DNA of 64,000 nt from an uncultured Prevotella sp. Its GTDB lineage: Bacteria > Bacteroidota > Bacteroidia > Bacteroidales > Bacteroidaceae. Of this stretch, positions 36,150-44,026 are shown piece after piece. The DNA is taken from assembly GCA_946998295.1 (NCBI GenBank), contig CAMPYS010000007.1, forward strand, positions 1 through 64,000, given 5' to 3'. A program made the translations under genes and the position numbers. Within the stretch, counting starts at the first letter, position 1, and the number at the start of each line of letters is the position of its first letter. The notes under the pieces were generated by a model that did no database searches, was not told where the DNA came from, and saw only the letters and a list, made by a program, of their open reading frames with translations.

Positions 36150-36176
36150 TATTTGAAATATAAAATAAGATAAGAA

Positions 36177-37364
36177 ATGGAACTTACACAATTACAAATT
36201 TCGGAAATTATTTCTAATTACACAAGCAGTAGTGAGGGTTTTGTAACTCTTCAGTCTTTAATCATGAACTCCCTGATGTATCATGAACGAGAGTTGTTCG
36301 TCAGCGAAAATGCCCATGAGCAATGCAATGGCTTCTGTTGTCGTCGTTGGTACAGTTACGGCTTTGAGTTCTCGCTCCGTATTCCGCGCAGTCGCAGCGG
36401 AAACTTCTATCCCATTCTCTTAGGGTTGATACGCAGTGAAAGCGAGGAACGTGCCAAATTGTTCAACCTCCTCTACACCAAAGGTCTTACCAAGGAGCAG
36501 ATAGGCGAGATTTCCAATTGCATCTATGGTCGTTCCTACAGCAAGCAGCAGGTATCGCATCTTGCCTGTAGCTGCCGTGAGGACGTCGAACGGTGGCTTT
36601 GCCGTAGCCTTTCCTCCCACTATTTAGCCGTCTATATCGACGCCACCTTTATTTCCACCCGTAGGGACAGACAGGTGTCCAAGGAGGCCTACTATACCAT
36701 TCTGGGGGTATTAGAAGACGGCAGCAGGGAGGTGCTCACGGTTGTCAATCATCCCACAGAAGAGGCTCTGTGCTGGAAAGACGAGCTTGAGGCCTTGAAG
36801 CAAAGAGGCGTCGAACAGATAGACTTAGTCGTTTCCGATGCATTGCAAGGAATAGAGAATGCCGTCTGTGCAGCCTTTCCCGGTGCCGCACACCAGTTCT
36901 GCGTGGCACATGTCAAGCGACAGATACTCAGTGGCGCATCACATAAAGACAAACCGGTAATGGCGCAGCAGCTCAGTGAGGTGTTCCAATTGGAGAACAA
37001 CGAGATGAATTCCTTACAGGGATACGAACAATTCATTACCTTTGTCGAGAAATGGGAAAGGAAATATCCTGCACTAAGAAAATACAAGGCTGAACGCAAC
37101 AGTGCCTACTTCACGTATATGGACTTCCCGACCCAAGTGGAGAGGTGCATATATACGACCAACTGGACTGAAAGGCTCAACAGGAAGTACAGGAAAACCA
37201 TCCAAATGAGAACATTCATGCCATCAGAGAAGTCTGTCATCTTCCTCCTGGCAGCCGTGGCGATGGAGGAAACAAAGACGACATATGAAAGAAGAATATA
37301 TCAATTCAAAAACTGGAAAGAAAAGAATAAAATAACAGTGCAAGTACAGAGAAAGGAAAGATGA
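36177..37364 (+). CDS. IS256-family transposase
   Basis: 395 residues, a mutator-type DDE transposase. The first Asp is in YIDATFISTRRD, the second in VVSDALQGIENAV, followed by the family's cysteine/histidine motif FPGAAHQFCVAHVKRQIL. The catalytic Glu lies in TTNWTERLNRKYRKTIQMR. The N-terminal region has a Cys pair (CNGFCCRRW) that could bind zinc. The frame is intact, so the element may be active. GC-rich codons contrast with the AT-rich host genes, which points to recent arrival. Confidence 0.95.
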   Translation: MELTQLQISEIISNYTSSSEGFVTLQSLIMNSLMYHERELFVSENAHEQCNGFCCRRWYSYGFEFSLRIPRSRSGNFYPILLGLIRSESEERAKLFNLLYTKGLTKEQIGEISNCIYGRSYSKQQVSHLACSCREDVERWLCRSLSSHYLAVYIDATFISTRRDRQVSKEAYYTILGVLEDGSREVLTVVNHPTEEALCWKDELEALKQRGVEQIDLVVSDALQGIENAVCAAFPGAAHQFCVAHVKRQILSGASHKDKPVMAQQLSEVFQLENNEMNSLQGYEQFITFVEKWERKYPALRKYKAERNSAYFTYMDFPTQVERCIYTTNWTERLNRKYRKTIQMRTFMPSEKSVIFLLAAVAMEETKTTYERRIYQFKNWKEKNKITVQVQRKER

Positions 37365-37411
37365 ATTACACACTTTTAAGGACACTACCACATTTTTTCA
37401 TGGATAATCAG

Positions 37412-37419
37412 TATCTTTG
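37412..37419 (+). promoter_or_regulatory. -7 box for the cargo receptor gene
   Basis: TATCTTTG fits TAnnTTTG, 22 bases past the internal IS right end and 236 bases before the receptor ATG. The cargo therefore seems to carry its own promoter. Confidence 0.55.
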
Positions 37420-37655
37420 CACCATGGTGAGTTTCGGTTTGTTATTGTTTCATGCAGCATGGCAGTAATCCCTACCCTTCCTATTTTTTAGATATTCATC
37501 TGAAAAATAAATTGCTTATAAGAGATAATTAAAAATATTTGAACTACGTGAGAATAAACAATGACATAGCGACACTTAAACTTATCGCCCCCATTGCGAT
37601 GGGAAAGTTATTGTTTCTCTATGCCTTTACACAAAACAACCAATACAGAGAAAAC

Positions 37656-39839
37656 ATGAGAAAATTATCAAGAATCCTCTCCGTGATAGTGGGCTGCATC
37701 ATCGCGATGGGCGCACAAGCACAAACACCGGCTGACTCTGATACCATTCGGCTGCAGCAAATCGATGAAGTGGTGGTTACCCATCAACGACAATTGGTGA
37801 AGAACGAAATCGAAAAGCTCACCTACGACGTGCAACACGATGAGAGCGCGAAGAGCAAGACGATACTGGAAATTTTGAAGAAAGTGCCTTTGGTAACAGT
37901 GGACGTTCAGGACAACATCAAGGTACAAGGTTCTTCCTCGTTCAAAATTTATCGCAATGGGCATCCCGATCCAAGTCTTGTGGGTTCCAACGCCAAGGAC
38001 ATTCTGAAGTCTATTCCCGCTTCGAGCATCAAGAAGATAGAAGTCATTACCGATCCGGGAGCGAAATATGATGCAGAAGGCACCACTTCTATCCTCAACA
38101 TCGTAACCCTTTCCGACAGTAGGTTGCAGGGAGTGGCAGGCTCGCTTCAAGCCAATGCCAATTCGCGTGGCTCCGTGGGTACGGGAGGTTTCATCACCAC
38201 GCAAGTGGGAAAGCTCATTCTCACCGCGAACTACAACTATATGTATCAGGCTGCGAAAGAAGTGGATGCCGAGACCGAAGTTTACAAAAAGTATTTGCAA
38301 TCGGGAGAGTACTCCTATTCACGTGGGAAGAACAAACAACCTGTAAATATCCATTACGGAAATATAGACGGAAGTTACGACATTGATTCTCTCAACCTGC
38401 TCAGTTTCTCGTTCGGGGGGATGTATTACACGGTAAACCTCAACGGAATATCCTCTGAAGAACGTTACGATGCCCACGACAACCTGCTTTACAAGTACAA
38501 AGAGCTATTCACCATGCCGGGCTATTCGTTTTACAATCTAAACGGAAGAGCCGACTATCAGCACAAAACCAAGCGAGAGGGAGAGGTGTTCACGCTGTCC
38601 TATATGTTGGCAACTACGCGACGCCACGACACCACCCGGAGCGATTTTGCCGAGACACAGAACTTCCCCATCGATTACAAAGGCTACGAAAGGCAAAATC
38701 GTGAACGATTCGTGGAGCACACCGTGCAATTAGATTATGTCCGTCCGCTTGCCAAACTCCACACCATGGAGATGGGGTTGAAGTACATCAACCGCAGCAA
38801 CAAAAGCGATTCGCGAATGGTTTATTTTGGTAAGGAACAGAATATGATTAGCTTGTTCAATCACGACACGCAGGTTGCGGCAACCTATCTCTCTTATTTG
38901 TTCCACGGTGAGCGATGGTCGGCACGTGCTGGACTCCGCTATGAATACAGCTATCTGAAGGCATCCTATCCCAATGGCAGTGCGGAAGGCTTCCATCGGA
39001 ACCTCAACGACTGGGTGCCCTCTGCGAGCGTGCAATATAAAATCACCGATTCGCAGTCGTTAAAACTAAGCTACGGCATGCAAATCCGACGTCCGGGCAT
39101 CACCTATCTCAATCCCGCCGTATTCAAGACACCTTCCAGCATCACCTATGGTAATGTTCACTTGAACAGTAGTAAAAGCCACAGCATATCGCTTGCCTAT
39201 AGTTTCATGAGTCCGAAAGTTACCTTCTCGTTCTATCCCTCTTATACTTTCGCCAACAATTTGATAACCACTTTGCGGTTTGTCAATGACGGAATCGTTG
39301 CGTACACCTATGCCAACAATATGAAATACCGTGCCTTTAAGATTTCGGGCTATATACAGTGGCAGCCCTTTGCCGGAACGAATCTGAATCTGAATGGAAA
39401 CATCACGAATGAGAAGAAGTCCATCCCCACTCCCAATCTCAGCCTGAGCGCATGGGGAGGTGAGGCTTTTCTTAGCTTGCAGCAACAGTTGCCTTGGAAA
39501 CTCACGATGAATGTCGATGGGGGTGGCAAGTTCGGGCGCAACATTGATAATGTTTATGGATACGGAGGTCGATGGTATTACTATTCTTTCTCGCTTACAC
39601 GCTCTTTCCTGAAAGATAAGTTGAACGTTTCGGTCTTCACCTCGATGCCGTTTACGAACCATGACCACATGAAGAGTAGCATCGTGCAAGGCGATTACAT
39701 TGGTTATGACAACTGGGAACAGAAGTCGCGTAACTTTGGAATCCGACTATCGTGGAGGTTTGGAAAGCTGAAAGCTTCCGTAAAGAAAGCCGACAAAACG
39801 ATACAGAACAATGATGTCGTGGGAGGCATCGGCAAATGA
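37656..39839 (+). CDS. TonB-dependent-receptor-like outer-membrane protein
   Basis: 727 residues from ATG 37656 (MRKLSRILSVIVGC, a signal peptide ending AQA before Gln); an upstream in-frame TTG at 37539 would precede it with non-signal sequence. A plug domain (about 32-140) opens with IDEVVVTHQRQLVK and contains VPLVTVDVQDNIKVQGSSSF and ITDPGAKYDAEGT. The rest is a beta-barrel of the OMP_b-brl_3 type. There is no carboxypeptidase-like N-terminal domain and no SusD partner, so glycan uptake by a Sus pair is unlikely; iron, peptide or bacteriocin traffic are options. It is cargo of the mobile unit at 36103-40111, with its own promoter and terminator. Confidence 0.88.
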   Translation: MRKLSRILSVIVGCIIAMGAQAQTPADSDTIRLQQIDEVVVTHQRQLVKNEIEKLTYDVQHDESAKSKTILEILKKVPLVTVDVQDNIKVQGSSSFKIYRNGHPDPSLVGSNAKDILKSIPASSIKKIEVITDPGAKYDAEGTTSILNIVTLSDSRLQGVAGSLQANANSRGSVGTGGFITTQVGKLILTANYNYMYQAAKEVDAETEVYKKYLQSGEYSYSRGKNKQPVNIHYGNIDGSYDIDSLNLLSFSFGGMYYTVNLNGISSEERYDAHDNLLYKYKELFTMPGYSFYNLNGRADYQHKTKREGEVFTLSYMLATTRRHDTTRSDFAETQNFPIDYKGYERQNRERFVEHTVQLDYVRPLAKLHTMEMGLKYINRSNKSDSRMVYFGKEQNMISLFNHDTQVAATYLSYLFHGERWSARAGLRYEYSYLKASYPNGSAEGFHRNLNDWVPSASVQYKITDSQSLKLSYGMQIRRPGITYLNPAVFKTPSSITYGNVHLNSSKSHSISLAYSFMSPKVTFSFYPSYTFANNLITTLRFVNDGIVAYTYANNMKYRAFKISGYIQWQPFAGTNLNLNGNITNEKKSIPTPNLSLSAWGGEAFLSLQQQLPWKLTMNVDGGGKFGRNIDNVYGYGGRWYYYSFSLTRSFLKDKLNVSVFTSMPFTNHDHMKSSIVQGDYIGYDNWEQKSRNFGIRLSWRFGKLKASVKKADKTIQNNDVVGGIGK

Positions 39840-39857
39840 CATACTGAAGTGCGAGAA

Positions 39858-39889
39858 CGGAGCGACAACCACAGTCGCTCCGTTTTTTA
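39858..39889 (+). terminator. Intrinsic terminator of the receptor gene
   Basis: ACGGAGCGAC and GTCGCTCCGT form a perfect 10-bp GC-rich stem with a 7-nt loop, followed by T residues, 19 bases past the stop. Confidence 0.92.
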
Positions 39890-40056
39890 TGGTTATTGTG
39901 AAGCGTTATTCTTTCTTGTTGAATGATTGAAAACTCCTAATGTTTTTCTTCCTGCTTAACAACATGAAATTATATTACAAAAACTGTATTGGGACATGTT
40001 TTGTAATCTATTGATAATCAGGATAATATTAATTGCAGGCTAAAAGCTTAGCTTTT

Positions 40057-40111
40057 ACAGTGCAAGTACAGAGAAAGGAAAGATGAATTACACACTTTTA
40101 AGGACACTACC
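40057..40111 (+). repeat. Second copy of the IS right end
   Basis: 55 bases identical to 37335-37389, comprising the last codons of the transposase and the terminal repeat, in the same orientation. It closes the mobile unit. Confidence 0.93.
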
Positions 40112-40190
40112 TACAGTTTTTATATAGGATGGTTAAGAATGGTTTAGAATTGAAAAGAACTAAGAGATTGAGTTTATTATTAAATAAATT

Positions 40191-40241
40191 ACTTGTGCCG
40201 TTCATCAACACACTATTATATGGTCTAAGAACGGCACAAGT
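40191..40241 (-). terminator. Terminator of the secreted-thiol cluster
   Basis: ACTTGTGCCGTTC and GAACGGCACAAGT form a perfect 13-bp stem around a 25-nt loop, 19 bases beyond the stop of the last minus-strand gene. Confidence 0.8.
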
Positions 40242-40259
40242 AAGCAGTATAATCTTTTG

Positions 40260-40964
40260 TTATCGTAAAATTTGTTTTATAGTTTTACCATTAGAATATT
40301 TTATAATATTAATACCCTTAAATGGTTTGTCTATTTTTTGTCCTAACAAATTAAAACGTTCTTTCTTGACATTACTTTTATCTTTTTCTACAGTCTCTAT
40401 ACCAGCAGGATCACAAATAAAATTAATTTTTATACAAGGTCCATCCTCATTATATGTATAATTTGAAATACCTAAGTCATCAATTTCTTCCTTGTATAGT
40501 CCTGCAGTTAAGCCCAGTGTCCAAGATATTTTATTATTTTGTTTATAATCAGCTATCCACTCCAATTGTGTATTCTCCTTCTTTCCTTCACTGATTACTT
40601 TAGCTGCAGATGTTCTCTCATTAGATTCTGGAGAAATTACAGTACAAGTTCCCAAGCACACCTGGACATTACCAGTAGGTATTGAACTAATATCCAATTT
40701 TACACCAGCATGTACAGACTTATTTGATATATTTTTTATGTATATATCGGGTTCCATTACGATTTTGTCTATTTTTATCATATAGCCCTGTTCATCCTCT
40801 TCTTCTACAGTTTTCATTTTATAATTGGTTACTGTAATAGTAGAACCGTCTTTTATGATATTACCTTTTTTATCAATAAACTGTAGTGTCTCTTTTGCTG
40901 TTTGTCCATAAACTATTATACTACAAAATAATAGTAATGTAAATAAAGTTGATATTTTTTTCAT
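40260..40964 (-). CDS. Secreted protein with type IX-like tail, unknown
   Basis: 234 residues. The signal peptide (about 1-20, ending VYG) is followed by Gln. Residues about 25-190 look like one beta-sandwich (FIDKKGNIIKDGSTITVTNY, DIYIKNISNKSVHAGVKLDI, and a pair of Cys in VCLGTCTVI that may form a disulfide). The tail is FNLLGQKIDKPFKGINIIKY followed by SNGKTIKQILR. It is the last gene of the cluster, 36 bases after the Omp28-like lipoprotein. The Cys pair and company suggest a target or partner of the neighbouring thiol proteins; that is inference. Confidence 0.75.
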   Translation of the reverse strand: MKKISTLFTLLLFCSIIVYGQTAKETLQFIDKKGNIIKDGSTITVTNYKMKTVEEEDEQGYMIKIDKIVMEPDIYIKNISNKSVHAGVKLDISSIPTGNVQVCLGTCTVISPESNERTSAAKVISEGKKENTQLEWIADYKQNNKISWTLGLTAGLYKEEIDDLGISNYTYNEDGPCIKINFICDPAGIETVEKDKSNVKKERFNLLGQKIDKPFKGINIIKYSNGKTIKQILR

Positions 40965-41000
40965 TTTTTAATTAGTCTATATTTATAAGCTTAGTTTTAA

Positions 41001-41768
41001 TTAAAATGATCGTTTTATCACCTGCTCAACCCCTTTATCATTATATAGAAATGCTACAATATTAATATTTTCTGCTTTCCATTTTGGGTTAATTACTATA
41101 GAGCAATTTGAATTTACACCAACATTAGGTTTTAAGTTCACATCAACTCCCCATGTTCCATTAACAGCTGCTCTAAAGACATTATTATGAATATAGTTTT
41201 TATCTTCTTTATTACCTTTTAAGCTCTGCTTGCCTGGAATTTTATCCTCTGTAATCCACACTTGAAGTTTTCCATTATATGGTTCAGAACTTTTCATGGT
41301 AACACTAATATCAATAGAGTTATTATCCTTACTATACTTATGGATTAGTGATAAAGTTATAGGTGTTGAGTTTTGTAATTGTTTATTAATAACACCATTC
41401 CAAGCAAGAACAGGTAGAAGACGTCTATACCTGTTTATAATGGCACATGGTAAACTTTCCACCTTCCAATGTTTAGCGTACAACTCTCCCACTTTAGTTT
41501 TCAAAGGATATTCTGCCAATGGTGTTGAATAAATACATACAGGTATAACATTTTCTTTGCCATACATTTTTTGTATTTCTTCTATCTTCTCATGAGCTTC
41601 AGGACAATTTATACAGTTCTGTCCTGTAAACTCTTCTATTAATACTGCTCTTTTGACCTCATTTGGCTTTACCTCTATATATCGATTTTCCTCGCCTATA
41701 TTATCACAAGCTGTTATGATAAGTACTAAAAATGCAATATAAATATATAGTTTTCCTTTTATTCTCAT
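41001..41768 (-). CDS. Omp28-like lipoprotein with CxxC
   Basis: 255 residues. The lipobox ITAC gives a lipidated Cys near residue 21. After about 20 residues comes a thioredoxin-like domain of the Omp28 type: VLIEEFTGQNCINCPEAHEK with the redox motif CINC, then VIPVCIY and LPCAIINRY (with the cis-Pro position of thioredoxins). A beta domain follows (about 135-255). Omp28 of Porphyromonas is an outer-membrane lipoprotein; a role in thiol chemistry at the surface or periplasm is inferred. It is 11 bases downstream of the barrel gene, so translationally linked. Confidence 0.8.
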   Translation of the reverse strand: MRIKGKLYIYIAFLVLIITACDNIGEENRYIEVKPNEVKRAVLIEEFTGQNCINCPEAHEKIEEIQKMYGKENVIPVCIYSTPLAEYPLKTKVGELYAKHWKVESLPCAIINRYRRLLPVLAWNGVINKQLQNSTPITLSLIHKYSKDNNSIDISVTMKSSEPYNGKLQVWITEDKIPGKQSLKGNKEDKNYIHNNVFRAAVNGTWGVDVNLKPNVGVNSNCSIVINPKWKAENINIVAFLYNDKGVEQVIKRSF

Positions 41769-41779
41769 TGTTTAAAATA

Positions 41780-43453
41780 TCAGAAATTGTAATTATAAGA
41801 TAATGTAAAACCTTTAGTTGCAGGTACATAACGGCATACTCCACCAGAGCAGTTAAAACCTGAACGTGTCCTACCGTATCCAAGTTGAAAACGATTAGCC
41901 CCATAGTTTAAAGTTACATAACCTTGATAATAATGTATCTTAGTAGACCCTAAGTTATACATATCAGAAGCTGTAAACATCAAGTGAGGTACTATTGAAA
42001 GTTCTAATAGCCCAAATATCCAATCTTTCTGATCATTTTTAGTTGAAAGATATTGTATTTCTCCTCGTAAATTAAGTTTATTTGAAAACTTATATTTACC
42101 ATCAGCAATAAATATATTTGAACGAATCATGCCTCCTTCACCCTCTATCACGGTCTTATTGTATATCTGATTCATATACATAAAGTTCAACTTAAAATTC
42201 TTATTTATTTTTCGCTCAAGTTGTACATTAAAATCTTGATAAAAAGTTTGTTTTCCCCACTTGAAAAATACAGAACCATAGCCTTTTGTTCCTTGTAGAG
42301 TTTTACCATCCAAAGACGTTTTAAGGTTTAATGTTTTATCAATAGCTCTAACATGTGAGAAATTAATTTTTACATTCATTCCATATCTACCGCCTATAAC
42401 TGTCTTTCTCTTAAATTTATATCCAAATTGTGCTTGATATGCCCATTCGCCATCAGGTCTTGTAGCATAAGGATATAAAGCAGCTAGTGCGTATGTTTGA
42501 TCTTGAGTAAATGCAGGAAGATGATTTATATATGAAGAGACTCCAATAGTACTTCTACTACTCTTAAAAGTCATGTCGTTTGATCGCTTAGCCTGAAATA
42601 AAAAGCTCATACCTTTCTGAGAATATGAAGCGGAAAGCATTGCAACTTTTCCGCTACGATAAATATATCCATTTGCAAAAGAAGGATCTTGTGTCTTTTG
42701 AGCATATTCGGCAAGAATACTTAAACCTCCTTTTATCATTTGCATCCTAATATCCCAAGCATTAACATATTCTGGCAAATTAAGTAAGTGTGTACGATCT
42801 ACCATTATGTTGTCATTTGTTTTACTTTCATACTTATTTACAAATGAGCCGCCTAACATAAGATTTAAGTTGGCTTCTCTCATAGACTTACACCATTCGT
42901 CAATATTCAATTCAGCATCAACACCACTGATAATAGACTTATTTATATTCCAATAATGACGTTGTCTGCCTGTAATGGCTTTAAATGTTAATCCTTTAGT
43001 TGGTTTATAAATTACACGACCACCTAATAATGAATTGTCAATACCTAAACTACGTTCTTCATAAGTTCTAAGTATAAAGCCTGACCCAAATTGCTCATAA
43101 AATGTACCTAACGTTATATCCAAGTTATTCCATTTCCCTCTCACATAAAAATAAGGGAGACCTATACCTTTATAATCATTCTCAAATCCTGGTAATGGGT
43201 GCTTAAGATCCTCGAACCTTACCCCAGCACTAAGATTTTTATAATTCAAATTAAGATCTGTAAATGTATTTGTAAGAACTCTATACTTAGATTTTGTACT
43301 ACCTATACTTTTATCCTCCTGTGGAAATAAAAGATCACTCTGTACACTACCAGTAAAAATTAATTTATTTGACTGCTTAGTGGAATCAACTTGTGCATAT
43401 ATATTAGGATAAAAACTTAGGAATGTAAGTATAAGATAATATATCCTTTTCAT
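41780..43453 (-). CDS. Outer-membrane beta-barrel protein, DUF6029-like
   Basis: 557 residues. The signal peptide (about 1-20, ending IYA) is followed by Gln. The rest is alternating amphipathic strands ending in aromatic residues (YFYVRGKWNNLDITLGTFYE, GSGFILRTYEERSLG) and it stops in YNYNF, a typical barrel C-terminus. This corresponds to the proteins I know as DUF6029 in Bacteroidetes; the label is tentative. No plug domain, so not a TonB receptor. Between tlpA-like (5 bases) and Omp28-like (11 bases) genes, it is likely the outer-membrane partner of those thiol proteins. Confidence 0.75.
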   Translation of the reverse strand: MKRIYYLILTFLSFYPNIYAQVDSTKQSNKLIFTGSVQSDLLFPQEDKSIGSTKSKYRVLTNTFTDLNLNYKNLSAGVRFEDLKHPLPGFENDYKGIGLPYFYVRGKWNNLDITLGTFYEQFGSGFILRTYEERSLGIDNSLLGGRVIYKPTKGLTFKAITGRQRHYWNINKSIISGVDAELNIDEWCKSMREANLNLMLGGSFVNKYESKTNDNIMVDRTHLLNLPEYVNAWDIRMQMIKGGLSILAEYAQKTQDPSFANGYIYRSGKVAMLSASYSQKGMSFLFQAKRSNDMTFKSSRSTIGVSSYINHLPAFTQDQTYALAALYPYATRPDGEWAYQAQFGYKFKRKTVIGGRYGMNVKINFSHVRAIDKTLNLKTSLDGKTLQGTKGYGSVFFKWGKQTFYQDFNVQLERKINKNFKLNFMYMNQIYNKTVIEGEGGMIRSNIFIADGKYKFSNKLNLRGEIQYLSTKNDQKDWIFGLLELSIVPHLMFTASDMYNLGSTKIHYYQGYVTLNYGANRFQLGYGRTRSGFNCSGGVCRYVPATKGFTLSYNYNF

Positions 43454-43458
43454 TTTAG

Positions 43459-43944
43459 CTATTTTATGAGTTCACGAACTTTTTCTATCAATTCGTTTTC
43501 TGCACCTTCAGTATATCCATTATGCTTATAAACCATATTACCTTTACCATCACATATTATTACATAGGGTATCATTTGCACACCAAGCGCACGCTTAAAT
43601 TCCCCATTAGGATCAAGTAATACATCATATTCCCAACCATTTTCATCAACAAGAGGTTTTACTTTATTTACGTTTTGGCCTTGGTCTATAGAAATAGCAA
43701 ATATTTTAACACCTGTCTCTTTACGCCATTCATCATATACTTCACCTATGGCCTTTAACTCTCTATTACATGGTTTACACCATGTAGCAAAAAAATCTAT
43801 AATAAAAGGTTTACCTTTATTAGATAATGTATCTGTACGAACAGAATTACCATTAATATCTTTAAGTAATACTGATGGTAATTGAGAATATACCGAAACA
43901 GTACTGATAATACATAAAGCAAATAAAAAAAGTTTCTTTTTCAT
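43459..43944 (-). CDS. TlpA-like periplasmic thioredoxin
   Basis: 161 residues. The signal peptide (about 1-20, ending VYS) is followed by Gln. One thioredoxin fold follows: PFIIDFFATWCKPCNRELKA carries the active site WCKPC, and VQMIPYVIICDGKG carries the cis-Pro. This is the TlpA/ResA/peroxiredoxin-like class that reduces or oxidises thiols of exported proteins. No CcdA/DsbD electron donor is in the window. The 5-base gap to the barrel gene shows cotranslation. Confidence 0.9.
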   Translation of the reverse strand: MKKKLFLFALCIISTVSVYSQLPSVLLKDINGNSVRTDTLSNKGKPFIIDFFATWCKPCNRELKAIGEVYDEWRKETGVKIFAISIDQGQNVNKVKPLVDENGWEYDVLLDPNGEFKRALGVQMIPYVIICDGKGNMVYKHNGYTEGAENELIEKVRELIK

Positions 43945-44026
43945 ATTTCTTAAAATTAAATACTAAAATTTTATTACTATCATTTAAAATACATATATCA
44001 TGAAAAATAAAAAAAATAGAATTAAG

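Larger units (their letters stand above)
36103..37389 (+). mobile_element. IS256-family insertion sequence (intact)
   Basis: About 1,287 bp. The left end GGTACTGTCCTATAAAAGTG and the right end, read inward as GGTAGTGTCCTTAAAAGTG, are inverted repeats. It holds one transposase gene with its promoter at 36142-36149 (TATCTTTG). Eroded relatives lie at 3739, and a lone end at 19673. Confidence 0.9.
36103..40111 (+). mobile_element. Composite mobile unit: IS256-family IS plus outer-membrane receptor cargo
   Basis: The unit runs from the IS left end (GGTACTGTCC, 36103) through an intact IS, a receptor gene and its terminator, to a second copy of the IS right end (40057-40111) identical over 55 bases to 37335-37389. 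The 8 bases outside are TACTGTTT on the left (36095-36102) and TACAGTTT on the right (40112-40119), 7 of 8 identical, as for a target duplication. The bases after the internal right end (ACATTTTT) do not match. Codons inside are visibly richer in G and C than on either side. Inference: the whole 4.0 kb moved as one. Confidence 0.78.
39840..40259. other. Intergenic region spanning the transposon right junction
   Basis: It contains the receptor terminator (39858-39889), AT-rich filler, the second IS right end (40057-40111), the presumed 8-bp target repeat (40112-40119) and the terminator of the opposite-strand cluster (40191-40241). No gene is seen. Confidence 0.7.

Noticed and set aside
37539..37655. 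Upstream TTG start for the cargo receptor
   Set aside because: The added 39 residues precede a complete signal peptide beginning at 37656, so they would block export.
37668..38300. Long minus-strand frames opposite the receptor gene (also 39066-39689)
   Set aside because: They are antisense shadows caused by the higher GC content of the cargo gene; the plus-strand protein is clearly real.
37656..39839. SusC-type glycan importer
   Set aside because: The protein is too short, lacks the carboxypeptidase-like N-terminal domain and has no SusD partner.
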